From NCBI RefSeq assembly GCF_024189295.1, contig NZ_JAIZEN010000001.1:1-64000 (forward strand): 64,000 bases of DNA, given 5' to 3'. The stretch comes from Halobacillus sp. A1 (GTDB lineage Bacteria > Bacillota > Bacilli > Bacillales > Halobacillaceae). A model generated the notes under the pieces. The model was given only the letters and a program-made list of their open reading frames with translations. It had not been told where the DNA came from and did not search any database. Positions within the stretch are counted from its first letter, which is position 1, and each line of letters begins with the position of its first letter. Of this stretch, positions 44,652-53,646 are shown in pieces. Position numbers and translations under genes: made by a program.

Positions 44652-45451
44652 TGAAACGAAACCATCTTCCTTTTTATTTTATTGCCGGGTTATTATTCAT
44701 TGCTCCAACGCTCCTTCTCCTTGTTCAAAGCTTTACAGCTCCTTGGAGATTTCAACGTGGTGAAGGGCTTCAGTTCCAGTTGAACAGCTGGAGCTTGTTG
44801 TTTTCTGACCCGAACCTCTGGAGCGCCACCCTATGGTCGCTTGTCATTGGAGCAATGGTTCTGCTCATGAATGTATTCATCGGACTGACGAGTGGAAAAG
44901 CATTAGCCCTCTATTCCTTTCAAGGAAGAACGATAGTAGAGAGTCTGCTGCTGGCACCGATCCTGATTCCAGTGTTAGCGGTCGCGATGGGCCTACACCT
45001 CTTTATGATCAGAGTCGGTTTAGCGGATACCTGGGTGGGCGTCGTATTGATTCACCTCGTTCCCACCGTCCCATACAGCATCAAGATTTTTCATCATGCT
45101 TACAGTGAGGTGGGCAGGCCGCTTATGGAACAATCCCAAATGCTCGGAGCTTCCGTGATCAAGCAGTTTCTGACGATTGAGCTGCCCTTATTGCGGACGT
45201 CCATCAGAAGCGTTACATTTCTAACCATCGTCATCAGTTTAAGTCAATATGCAATTACTGCCATCATAGGAGGAGGGCAGGTCATTACGCTGCCGATGAT
45301 TTTCTTTCCCTTTCTGGATACAGCTAATGCCTCTGTGATGGCTGCCTTCTCCGTTTGGTTTGCCATTCTCCCGTTAGTTATGTACATCGTAGTGGAGGGA
45401 CTGCTGCAGCTGCTCCCTTATTCAAGAAAACCATGGAGGATCCAAACATGA
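44651..45451 (+). CDS. ABC importer permease (YnjC C-half-like)
   Basis: A 266-residue permease with six helices and an EAA loop around EQSQMLGASVIKQFLTIELP. The ATG shares one base with the previous TAA. It would pair with the preceding permease. Confidence 0.86.
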   Translation: MKRNHLPFYFIAGLLFIAPTLLLLVQSFTAPWRFQRGEGLQFQLNSWSLLFSDPNLWSATLWSLVIGAMVLLMNVFIGLTSGKALALYSFQGRTIVESLLLAPILIPVLAVAMGLHLFMIRVGLADTWVGVVLIHLVPTVPYSIKIFHHAYSEVGRPLMEQSQMLGASVIKQFLTIELPLLRTSIRSVTFLTIVISLSQYAITAIIGGGQVITLPMIFFPFLDTANASVMAAFSVWFAILPLVMYIVVEGLLQLLPYSRKPWRIQT

Positions 45452-46413
45452 CTATTCAAGTCGAACGTCTTTCTAAGAAGTTTCGCATCGACCAGGTGCT
45501 GAACAGCTTAAGTTTCAAATTAGAAGCAGGAGAAAAAATGAGCATCGTCGGACCCTCTGGAAGTGGTAAAACTACCCTTCTACGCATTTTAGCGGGGTTG
45601 GAAATACCAGACCAGGGGACCATTTTATTAGAAGAAAAAGATGTAACCCGTTTATCCGCGCGCAAGCGTAATATTGGACTCGTTTTTCAACAGCCGCTCC
45701 TGTTCCCTCATATGACAGTCGCAGAAAATATAGCTTATGGAGCTCATATGAATGGGAAGAAAACCGAATCAACCGTAAAAGACTTGTTAGCTGCTGTTAA
45801 CTTAACAGAAGCTTCCGCTCAATTCCCCGCAGAATTATCAGGCGGCCAGCAGCAGCGGGCAGCTCTCGCTAGAGCTCTCGCCAATGAACCTGAGATTCTT
45901 TTACTGGATGAACCCTTCAGCAGCCTCGATCCTAACTTAAGACAGGACATGAGGTATTGGGTGAGGGATCTGCTGGACAAGCGAGGCATCACCTCGATTT
46001 TTGTCACCCATGACCGGGAAGAAGCGATGCTGATGGGAGATAAAATCGGAGTGTTCCATGAGGGGACTTTCCAGCAGTTCGCTACAGCTGAAGAAATCAA
46101 ACGAAATCCACGCAACCCTTTTATTGTGGAATTTTTCGATCATCACCTGCTTCTCAACGATCAGCAGTATGTTCACATACAAGATATCCAATTCTCTGAA
46201 CCGTCTGGCCCTTGTATTACGTACGAAGCTGAGCTGCTGCAAACAACGTTCCGGTTCAGCGAGAAAGTCGCTCACCTCTACGTGAAAGAGTTTGACGAAA
46301 AAATTACTCTGCCAACCCCTGATGATGATTTATCGAAGCATATTGAACTGTATATTCCTAAGGACGCAGTTCAACACTTCCAATCAGATGGGAAGTGTAA
46401 TGATGAACAGTAA
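45448..46413 (+). CDS. ABC importer ATPase (YnjD/PotA-like)
   Basis: A 321-residue ATPase: Walker A GPSGSGKTT, Q-loop FQQPLLF, signature LSGGQQQRAALARAL, Walker B LLLDEPFSSLD and switch THDREEAM. A C-terminal extension (about 235-321) is probably a regulatory TOBE-like domain. The ATG at 45448 has GGAGGA 7 bases upstream and overlaps the permease stop by 4 bases. Confidence 0.92.
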   Translation: MTIQVERLSKKFRIDQVLNSLSFKLEAGEKMSIVGPSGSGKTTLLRILAGLEIPDQGTILLEEKDVTRLSARKRNIGLVFQQPLLFPHMTVAENIAYGAHMNGKKTESTVKDLLAAVNLTEASAQFPAELSGGQQQRAALARALANEPEILLLDEPFSSLDPNLRQDMRYWVRDLLDKRGITSIFVTHDREEAMLMGDKIGVFHEGTFQQFATAEEIKRNPRNPFIVEFFDHHLLLNDQQYVHIQDIQFSEPSGPCITYEAELLQTTFRFSEKVAHLYVKEFDEKITLPTPDDDLSKHIELYIPKDAVQHFQSDGKCNDEQ

Positions 46414-47047
46414 ATTGATCCTGCGCGCTGTTTTATTCCTTATCGCTTTCATCACCCTCGCTTGGCTTATCAGAAGCCAAGTAGATGCGTCCCCTCAGGA
46501 GATCCGATCTTATATTCTTTCTTTCGGTCTTCTCGGTCCTTTGATTTTCATGGGATTGTATACCATCGGTCCGATTGTCGCTTTTCCTACATCCATCTTA
46601 TCGCTTGCGGCAGCCTTTGCGTATGGGCTATGGCCTGGCATGCTTTATATCGTGATCGGAGCTACAGGGGCTGCCGTTGTCGGTTACATCATGGGCCGCT
46701 TCTTTGGAGATTCAGTGGTGAAATTCCAGGATTCGAAATGGGCAGGACCCCTTTACAAACGTATGAGCGATAACGGCTTTCTTTACGTTTTAATTCTGCG
46801 GCTTATCCCCATTGTAGGATTCGACATTCTCAGTTACGGAGCAGGAATCGCCAGAGTAAAGTTACGGTCTTTTGTTCTTGCTACTGTGATTGGAATGCTT
46901 CCTGGTACATTCGCCTACAGCCTGGTAGGAACAAGCTTAGCCAGTGGTGACCGCACACTGATTATCGGCGCCGTTTCCGTTTTTACCTTGCTCCTTTTGA
47001 TCACTTTCCTATTCAGGAACAAAGTGCGCTCCTGGCTTACTAAATAA
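46403..47047 (+). CDS. TVP38/TMEM64 (DedA-superfamily) membrane protein
   Basis: A 214-residue membrane protein with about six helices and the family motifs FPTSILSLAAAFAYGLWPG, GATGAAVVGYIMGRF and LILRLIPIVGFDILSYGAG. Members are thought to move lipids across the membrane; the substrate here is unknown. The start overlaps the ATPase stop, so it belongs to the ABC operon. Confidence 0.86.
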   Translation: MNSKLILRAVLFLIAFITLAWLIRSQVDASPQEIRSYILSFGLLGPLIFMGLYTIGPIVAFPTSILSLAAAFAYGLWPGMLYIVIGATGAAVVGYIMGRFFGDSVVKFQDSKWAGPLYKRMSDNGFLYVLILRLIPIVGFDILSYGAGIARVKLRSFVLATVIGMLPGTFAYSLVGTSLASGDRTLIIGAVSVFTLLLLITFLFRNKVRSWLTK

Positions 47048-47169
47048 ATGGTTCGGTTTTTATATCTAAGAAAGATCTGAGAATTTAATCCTTTTCAACG
47101 GTGAGAGAATACAGTGGGGCCTTCAGCTCATCACATTCGATTTATCACCGAGTAATAGTAAATCCAAAT

Positions 47170-47213
47170 AAATAAGACGTTCCTTCTCCTGAGAGAAATG
47201 GAACGTCTTATTT
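47170..47213. terminator. bidirectional terminator
   Basis: AAATAAGACGTTCC pairs perfectly with GGAACGTCTTATTT across a 16-base loop. It serves the ABC operon and the convergent oxidoreductase, whose stop codon lies within it. Confidence 0.8.
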
Positions 47214-48290
47214 GTATTTTTTCATAAAATTCGTATCTATTTTATTCTTAAGGTTCCACGCTTTACCGCTGTAATGGGAGAATCCTCCATACATTAACAA
47301 CCCTTTTTTCTTACCGGCCGAGAGAATATACATAGCCTTTTTCTGAGGTTCAAACTCCTTAAGAGGTTCATCATCCAAGTAAGCTTTCAAATTCTCAAAA
47401 AGCACTGGCCCCTGTCTTACAGCATAAACCCCGCTTTTATCTAGATTAGGGTATGTCCGCAGAGTTACACAGTCTCCTGCGCCGAACATGAATCTGTGTT
47501 TTTCAAATTGAAGAGTGGACCTTACATAAGCGAATCCTCTGGTATCGACCTCGATGTTCGACAAGGCAAAGATCGGATCGGCTAATGGTCCGCCAAGCCA
47601 AAGGACGCCTGTGTGTCGGATTCGGTTATTCATCTCAGTCACGATACACTCATCATAAATATCTTTCACTTTTTCATTTTCCCAAATCTGAACCCCTGTT
47701 TCCTCCAAAATCGATTTGAGTTTTTTAGACGTTTTTCTGGGAGAAGCAGCCAGGACATTTGATGAGGTCACCAGCCGGACATTTCCGGCTATTTCATGTT
47801 TATTTTTGAACGTTTGGATAGAAACAGCGAGTTCGCACCCCGCTGCTCCTCCTCCGACTACAAGAGGCGTTGAAGTAGCCCGGAGAGCATCCATTTGCTC
47901 CACAAACTGGTAGTTCGGCTTTACAGACCTGGCATCCGATCCTGCAAATTCGTACGGAATGCTTTTTGAACCTATATCAAAACTAATGATATCAAAAGGG
48001 TATACCGCTCCCCCTTCACAGAAGAGCTTCTTTCGTTCCGGAAAAACACGGCTGGCTTTCTTTTTTATAAAATGGACACCGCACCTTTCAGCGAACTCTG
48101 CAAGGTCGATTCTCGTTTCTTCTTCCGTATAAAGCCCTTCTGCGTAGCCAGAGAACATTCCAGAATAATATTGATAATTCGAGGGATTGATGAGACACAT
48201 ATCAATATCTGATAATGGATTGTTTTTGTGAAGCCTCATCACTTCCAGATGAGCATGGCCTGCCCCGACCAGGATCAAACGCCTTCTCAT
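47208..48290 (-). CDS. FAD-dependent NAD(P) disulfide oxidoreductase-like protein
   Basis: A 360-residue two-Rossmann-fold flavoprotein: GAGHAHLEVMRL at the N-terminus, a second nucleotide loop VVGGGAAGCELA and FGAGDCVTL near the end. The GAGHAHLEV start is typical of the branch often fused to or beside selenophosphate synthetase, and of sulfide-quinone/NDH-2 relatives. No selD is present here. The thioredoxin-like gene 72 bases upstream may be a partner. Confidence 0.82.
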   Translation of the reverse strand: MRRRLILVGAGHAHLEVMRLHKNNPLSDIDMCLINPSNYQYYSGMFSGYAEGLYTEEETRIDLAEFAERCGVHFIKKKASRVFPERKKLFCEGGAVYPFDIISFDIGSKSIPYEFAGSDARSVKPNYQFVEQMDALRATSTPLVVGGGAAGCELAVSIQTFKNKHEIAGNVRLVTSSNVLAASPRKTSKKLKSILEETGVQIWENEKVKDIYDECIVTEMNNRIRHTGVLWLGGPLADPIFALSNIEVDTRGFAYVRSTLQFEKHRFMFGAGDCVTLRTYPNLDKSGVYAVRQGPVLFENLKAYLDDEPLKEFEPQKKAMYILSAGKKKGLLMYGGFSHYSGKAWNLKNKIDTNFMKKYK

Positions 48291-48331
48291 AAAACCACCG
48301 GCCTTCTATTAAATTTTGCGTTTTAAAAACA

Positions 48332-48354
48332 CCCACACGGATAATCCATGTGGG
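48332..48354 (-). terminator. terminator after the thioredoxin-like gene
   Basis: CCCACA and GGAT pair with ATCC and TGTGGG, and GTTTTTAAAACG follows on the minus strand. Confidence 0.7.
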
Positions 48355-48362
48355 CGCGACTG

Positions 48363-48680
48363 CTACAGTTGATTTTGTAAAAATTCTTCGACTTCCTCAG
48401 GCGTTTTAGCATAAGCACTATGCAAGTGGGCGATTTTTTCGCCTTTTTTAAAGATCAGGATACTTGGAATCCCCATTACTTCATATTTGTCAGCAACTTC
48501 CGGAAGTTCGTCTCTGTTGATGTCGTACCATTTGTATTCTTTATATTCCTCTAAAATGTCTCCGATAAACATGTCCATCCGACGGCAGTCCGGACACCAG
48601 TCCGCCTGGAATTTGATGAGTACCGGCTGCTCACTTTGGATCACGTCCTGAAAAACATCCAGTTTATGAATTGATTCCAT
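48363..48680 (-). CDS. thioredoxin family protein (CPDC active site)
   Basis: A 105-residue thioredoxin-fold protein with WCPDC (Cys29, Cys32) in place of the usual WCGPC, and the cis-proline loop MGIPSILIF. It is probably a thiol-disulfide exchange protein with altered redox potential. AAAGGGG precedes the ATG. It has its own terminator but the same direction as the flavoprotein gene downstream. Confidence 0.9.
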   Translation of the reverse strand: MESIHKLDVFQDVIQSEQPVLIKFQADWCPDCRRMDMFIGDILEEYKEYKWYDINRDELPEVADKYEVMGIPSILIFKKGEKIAHLHSAYAKTPEEVEEFLQNQL

Positions 48681-48758
48681 TCTTAATCGACCCCTTTACT
48701 ATCTTTGAATCTATTCTTTCATCATACGATAAAATCATCGAACTGTCTCATGTCCAGC

Positions 48759-49574
48759 TCACTTATACTCGAATCTACCGAGTACCCATGCGCCTGTCAA
48801 ACCTCCCAGGAAAGTAATGATGCTAACTAACCACATTACTCCGTTTTCCGGAATACCAGGAAAGATGACAACAACGGATCCTAAGACAAGGCCGATAATT
48901 AAACCAAACGTAGCTGATGTGTAATTTTCCAGGAAGAACTTAATGATTTTGCTCATAATAACAATTCCAATCAATACTCCTAAACCAACGGTTAGAATGA
49001 TATCCAGTTTTAAATCAGCTACACCTTCGATAATCGTGGTATACATGCCGATAATCAACAATAAAAAGGAACCGCTGATTCCTGGGAGAATCATAGCACT
49101 GCTTGCAAGCCATCCCGAGAAAAAGAGACCGGCGTAGGAAGCAAAGGTCAAGTCTGTCATAGGTTGGCTTTCAGAAGTTTGGAAAATGACCATGGATCCA
49201 ACTACAAGGGCACCGATGATCAATAGAAGATAATGTCTGCCTTCAAACTTATTTTTCGCATCCGCTTTATGGGTCAAAAAAGGCAGAACTCCGATAATCA
49301 AGCCTAAAAAGAAGAATTGTGTCGGTCCAGGGTAATGCTCAAAGAGCCAGTCAATGAGGTTGGCCAGAAGCAATATTGAAGTTATCACTCCCAAACCTAG
49401 CGGTAATAAGAACTTCAAGTGATGCTTCCATTCTTTACTGAAAAATCCGTTGATGGCCGCAATCAATTGATCATATATCCCTAACACGACAGCTATAGTA
49501 CCGCCGCTTACTCCAGGCACAACATCACTTGCCCCCATGAGCATCCCGCGGTAAATATTTTTCCACTTCCACAT
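48759..49574 (-). CDS. DUF368 family membrane protein (PopT-like)
   Basis: A 271-residue membrane protein with about eight helices and the family hallmark GASDVVPGVSGGTIAVVLG near the N-terminus plus the second-half repeat LPGISGSFLLLIIGMY. DUF368 proteins were recently shown to be C55-isoprenyl phosphate (undecaprenyl phosphate) transporters (PopT). The ATG at 49574 has AAGGAG 10 bases upstream. Confidence 0.88.
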   Translation of the reverse strand: MWKWKNIYRGMLMGASDVVPGVSGGTIAVVLGIYDQLIAAINGFFSKEWKHHLKFLLPLGLGVITSILLLANLIDWLFEHYPGPTQFFFLGLIIGVLPFLTHKADAKNKFEGRHYLLLIIGALVVGSMVIFQTSESQPMTDLTFASYAGLFFSGWLASSAMILPGISGSFLLLIIGMYTTIIEGVADLKLDIILTVGLGVLIGIVIMSKIIKFFLENYTSATFGLIIGLVLGSVVVIFPGIPENGVMWLVSIITFLGGLTGAWVLGRFEYK

Positions 49575-49665
49575 AAATTCAGTTCTCCTTCTCCATCTCA
49601 GTCTATATCTAATTAGTAACATTCTTATTTTATCAGAAATTAGTTTAATATATTATTATTTCAAT

Positions 49666-49703
49666 AAAAATAAGACTGCAAATGGTTCTACAGTCTTATT
49701 TTT
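49666..49703. terminator. terminator after the BCCT gene
   Basis: AAAAATAAGACTG pairs perfectly with CAGTCTTATTTTT; T-runs lie on both sides. Confidence 0.9.
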
Positions 49704-49710
49704 GAAATCA

Positions 49711-51204
49711 TCAGTATTCCTTTTCAATATCCGCACGATCAGCCCGAAGCGCTTTATAAAGTGATACGACCATTAATATCATAATGAACGAGAATGGAAA
49801 AGCGGCGGAAATCAATGCGTTCTGCAATGCCTGAAGGCCACCGGTGTAAAGCAAGACCGCAGCCATAGATGACTGAGCCAGTCCCCATACAAACTTCACC
49901 ATCGTAGGGGGCGTCAAGGAACCGTTCGTCGTCTGCATCCCTAATACAAAGGTGGCAGAGTCGGCCGACGTAATAAAGAAAGTACCGATTAAAGCCATCG
50001 CGATGATCGACATGATTAATCCTAGTGGATAGTGATCAAACACCCCAAATAGTGCTTGTTCTGTCGCTAAACCGGCAATATCCGCTGTGCCCTGATCCTG
50101 AAGCTCGATTGCTGAAGACCCGAAAGTTGAAAACCATAAGAAACCTACAACTGATGGGACGAGCAGGACGCCAGATAGAAACTCTCTGATCGTACGCCCC
50201 TTGGAGACACGAGCAATAAAGATTCCGACAAATGGTGACCAGGCAATCCACCATGCCCAGTAGAAAACGGTCCAATCCTGGATCCATGCGCGGTTCTCTT
50301 CATTTCCGGGCGCCATTCGGAAACTCATCGAAGGAAGGTTCTGAATATAAGCGCCGATCGTGTCCGTGAACATATTCATGATCAACAGTGTCGGCCCGAC
50401 AATCAACATGATGACGAGTAAAGCTAAAGCCAGAACCATGTTCGTATTACTTAGGTATTTGATCCCTTTGCTTAAACCCGTGTAAGCAGAAATCATGAAC
50501 AATACGGTTACGACTCCGATGATTGCTAATTGAAGGCCGAACGACTCGTCCAACCCGGTCAAATAAGTAAGTCCACCGTTAATCTGGGCAGCACCGAAAC
50601 CTAAAGTAGTAGCTACACCAACGATGGTGGCAAAAACGGCTATAACGTCCACGACTTTACCCCAGGGACCTTTCATTTTATCGCCGAATAAAGGTTCTAA
50701 TGTTGAACTAATGAGAGCGGGAGCGCCTCGGCGGAATTTAAAATAAGCTAAAACAAGAGCTACAATGGCATAGATCCCCCAGGCGTGAACGCCCCAGTGG
50801 AAATAAACGAATTGCATAGACTCTTTCATAGCGGCAGCCGAACCAGCTTCCGTTGTAGGAGGCTGTGTGCCGAAGAAGTAAATCGGTTCCGCAGCTCCCC
50901 AGAAAACAAGACCGATTCCCATCCCTGCGCTAAACAGCATAGCGAACCATGTAGGATAACTGTAGTCTGGTTTGTCATCTTTTTTACCTAATTTAATTTT
51001 CCCGTAAGGACTGACAATCATGTATAAACAGAAAACGACAAACCCCGTGACAATTAATAAATAATACCAGCCGAAGTGTACGGAAAGATAAGTTTGAATC
51101 TTCCCTGTGATGTTCTCGAGGTTGGAAGGTGCAACGGCCCCCCATACCACCGAGAATAAAGCGATGGCTAATGTAACCCAAAATACTGTGCTGACTTTTT
51201 TCAT
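49711..51204 (-). CDS. BCCT family betaine/choline transporter (OpuD-like)
   Basis: A 497-residue secondary transporter with twelve helices. The BCCT signature is visible (FAMLFSAGMGIGLVFWGAAEP, HWGVHAWGIYAIVALVLAYF) and the Trp-rich helix FYWAWWIAWSPFVGIFIARVS lines the betaine site. It probably imports glycine betaine with sodium under salt stress, fitting a halophile. The ATG at 51204 has AAAGGAG 6 bases upstream. Confidence 0.94.
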   Translation of the reverse strand: MKKVSTVFWVTLAIALFSVVWGAVAPSNLENITGKIQTYLSVHFGWYYLLIVTGFVVFCLYMIVSPYGKIKLGKKDDKPDYSYPTWFAMLFSAGMGIGLVFWGAAEPIYFFGTQPPTTEAGSAAAMKESMQFVYFHWGVHAWGIYAIVALVLAYFKFRRGAPALISSTLEPLFGDKMKGPWGKVVDVIAVFATIVGVATTLGFGAAQINGGLTYLTGLDESFGLQLAIIGVVTVLFMISAYTGLSKGIKYLSNTNMVLALALLVIMLIVGPTLLIMNMFTDTIGAYIQNLPSMSFRMAPGNEENRAWIQDWTVFYWAWWIAWSPFVGIFIARVSKGRTIREFLSGVLLVPSVVGFLWFSTFGSSAIELQDQGTADIAGLATEQALFGVFDHYPLGLIMSIIAMALIGTFFITSADSATFVLGMQTTNGSLTPPTMVKFVWGLAQSSMAAVLLYTGGLQALQNALISAAFPFSFIMILMVVSLYKALRADRADIEKEY

Positions 51205-51342
51205 AATTGACTCCTTTCTCACTCATTTTTTTTCTATCTGTGGGATTATTCGAAGAAAACGATCGATGGGACGGTGACGAGGTTTATGATTAAAGATTAC
51301 CCCAGCTAGGAAAATATAAACAGGATGAAAGTTACAGGAAAA

Positions 51343-51909
51343 TTAATACAAAAGTTTTTCCAGCCACGGATGGGTGGGTGAATGTTGAATCAGTGCCTGC
51401 TTCAGCCATTCCTTCTGCCTTTCATTCAAAAATGGAAATACATAGTTGAAGTCGTTATCGTCCTTTTCACGAGTGTTTTTGGATTTATATAAAAGGGCGA
51501 TTTCTGGATTCAGGTAAGGGATCCCTTGTGCAGAATGCAAATTCATATGATCCAGCGGAAAGGTGATATTTTCATCTCTTCGAAACTTCCATTTGTTTTT
51601 CTCCCTGAAGTTAAGAAGAAATTCTAATTGCTCCTCCTCATGGCGAGCATGGATTTCATGGATCCTTGAATCGAATGGCTGACTTAAATCCCACTCCACC
51701 AGTTGAGCATCTTCCGTGACATACGTTTTCCAGCCTTGAAGGTGCTCAGACAGTTTTTGTAAATCTTCACGAAAAACCACTATTTCAATATCTTCATGTT
51801 CCCTCGTTTCTTCCCCGATATGTAAATCGATCGCCCATCCCCCTGCAACCATCCACTTGCCCTTAAAACCTTCCATAAATTCTTTTGCATTCATGCACGT
51901 TTCAAACAT
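51343..51909 (-). CDS. nucleotidyltransferase-like protein (Lnu-like fold)
   Basis: A 188-residue protein beginning with an MVAGGWAIDLHIGEETREHEDIEI-type segment, the GG-W and DxD-like acidic signature of polymerase-beta-fold nucleotidyltransferases such as lincosamide enzymes. Here the acidic pair reads HEDIEI. Whether it modifies a drug or another small molecule is unknown. It stands alone. Confidence 0.75.
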   Translation of the reverse strand: MFETCMNAKEFMEGFKGKWMVAGGWAIDLHIGEETREHEDIEIVVFREDLQKLSEHLQGWKTYVTEDAQLVEWDLSQPFDSRIHEIHARHEEEQLEFLLNFREKNKWKFRRDENITFPLDHMNLHSAQGIPYLNPEIALLYKSKNTREKDDNDFNYVFPFLNERQKEWLKQALIQHSPTHPWLEKLLY

Positions 51910-52019
51910 ATAAGCCTTCTCCCCTTTCTGCTGTAAACTTTACTATTCCCTATAAATAGACTTTCTACAACATCGAATCTGTTAGAATAGAGAAACTTAC
52001 ATTTTTGGGAGGTACATAC

Positions 52020-52586
52020 ATGCTAAAGGGAGAAATTGTTGAATTACGTCCTGTTTCACGAGAAGATTTAGCGCATCTGTATCGCTGGGCGAATGACGAG
52101 AAGCTGACCCAGCTAGGATCCGGCAGCTCGGCCGCTCTACAGAACAATAATCCAAAAGAAGCCATTGAAGCTCATTACGAAAAGAATTTAACTTCTCACG
52201 ATATGTGGACTCACGGAAAAGTGTTTATCGTATATACTTTGGCCACGGATGAGGTTATCGGAAAATGTGATTTCCGTCAAGTCAACCCGATCACGCGAAG
52301 TGCTGAAATCGGCCTTAATATAGGAGAGCGTTCGTTCTGGGGGAAAGGTTACGGTCAGGACATCATCCGGACAATGCTTAAACACCTATTTTACACATTG
52401 AATGTCCGGCGGGTTCAATTAGATACATGGAGCGGCAACCATCAGGCTATTCGTTTATACGAGAAATGCGGGTTCAAACATGAAGGTAAGCTTCGTCAGA
52501 ACGAGTTCATCGATGGAGAATATTATGACACGGTGCTTATGGGTTTATTGAGAGAAGAGTACAAAAAAAGCAGCGGCTCCATGTGA
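52020..52586 (+). CDS. GNAT family N-acetyltransferase (RimJ/SpeG-like)
   Basis: A 188-residue acetyltransferase with the acetyl-CoA loop GERSFWGKGYGQDII and RRVQLDTWSGNHQAIRLYEKCGFKHEG, as in RimJ/RimL/SpeG-type enzymes. GGGAGG lies 7 bases before the ATG at 52020. The stop codon lies inside the terminator stem. Confidence 0.9.
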   Translation: MLKGEIVELRPVSREDLAHLYRWANDEKLTQLGSGSSAALQNNNPKEAIEAHYEKNLTSHDMWTHGKVFIVYTLATDEVIGKCDFRQVNPITRSAEIGLNIGERSFWGKGYGQDIIRTMLKHLFYTLNVRRVQLDTWSGNHQAIRLYEKCGFKHEGKLRQNEFIDGEYYDTVLMGLLREEYKKSSGSM

Positions 52587-52600
52587 AGATCCGCTGCTTT
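52567..52600 (+). terminator. terminator overlapping the GNAT gene end
   Basis: AAAGCAGCGG pairs with CCGCTGCTTT. On the plus strand GTTAAG follows, so the T-run is short. Confidence 0.65.
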
Positions 52601-52690
52601 GTTAAGTACTTCATTTTCCAAAATTCCACCTGAAAATTTATAATCGTGCTTCTCGCCTGAAGATTAGCCTACCCTACAGAATAAGCAACA

Positions 52691-53557
52691 TTAAGCTTTA
52701 TCAGCATTTATTTTAATAAATGCGTTTCTGTAATCTCTGACAAATTCCCTCATGTACCTTGGCTCCCTCTGCAGGATTTTCTCCGCTTCTAAACTGATCC
52801 GTCTGGAAATTCCATTTTTCGAGGAAGTGTAGACATTCGCTAATTGTGAAGCAAAATCACTGGAATATCCGCGGTGGTAACAATCCTGTAGGAATTGATA
52901 CTTCGTTGGATTAACGTACTTGATTTCTTCTCCTATTTCTTCAGAAAGAATATCAGCGACTTGATAACAAGTAAGCGCCTGCTTTCCCGTCAGCTTGACA
53001 GCATCATTGACTGGTGTTTTACCCATCAACGCTAGAAAAGCTATTTCAGCTACATCCCGGCTGTCGATAAAACTTATTTCAGCAGAACCCGCTGGAATAT
53101 TCAATTGATGGCGCTCCCGTATGTCATATAGCTGAGACTTTAAAAGATCCTGCATAAAAGAGCTTGCTCTTAAAAATGTATAGTCAAAACCTAAACTGAT
53201 AATCTTTTTTTCAATTTTTCTATGAGGTAAAAAAGACATTCTTTCGGCTCCAAGAACCGATAAAAACACAATTTTTTGAACTCCTGCCTCTTTTGCGGCA
53301 TGTAAAGTTTCGATAATCGGCTCCACGTGTTTAATTTCCGTAGGCCTTGTCAAAAAAAGTGACTTTATCCCTTCAAAAACCTGCCCATACGATTGAGAAT
53401 TCTCAAAGTCGAACTGTTTACAATCGATGAGGGGGTCATCGAATAATAGCCTTGCTGCTTCCGGGTGACGTGAGGCTGAACGAAAAGGAATGCCTTTGTC
53501 CACAAACCAACCAGCCAGTTCACGACCGACGAACCCCGTCACTCCTGTAATCAACAT
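52691..53557 (-). CDS. NmrA-like NAD(P)-binding protein
   Basis: A 288-residue atypical SDR with GVTGFVGRELA at the N-terminus and no clear YxxxK pair, as in NmrA or quinone oxidoreductase 2-like proteins (FLSVLGAERM, FLRASSFMQDLL). It may be a redox sensor or reductase; the function is unknown. GGGGGG precedes the ATG. Confidence 0.85.
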   Translation of the reverse strand: MLITGVTGFVGRELAGWFVDKGIPFRSASRHPEAARLLFDDPLIDCKQFDFENSQSYGQVFEGIKSLFLTRPTEIKHVEPIIETLHAAKEAGVQKIVFLSVLGAERMSFLPHRKIEKKIISLGFDYTFLRASSFMQDLLKSQLYDIRERHQLNIPAGSAEISFIDSRDVAEIAFLALMGKTPVNDAVKLTGKQALTCYQVADILSEEIGEEIKYVNPTKYQFLQDCYHRGYSSDFASQLANVYTSSKNGISRRISLEAEKILQREPRYMREFVRDYRNAFIKINADKA

Positions 53558-53646
53558 GATGGTTGCCCCCCTTTTTATTTACACTCCATTTCTTTTTGTA
53601 TGTACCACGAAAAGAGAAGAGCTTAACCACCAATCTGCTCCGAAAG

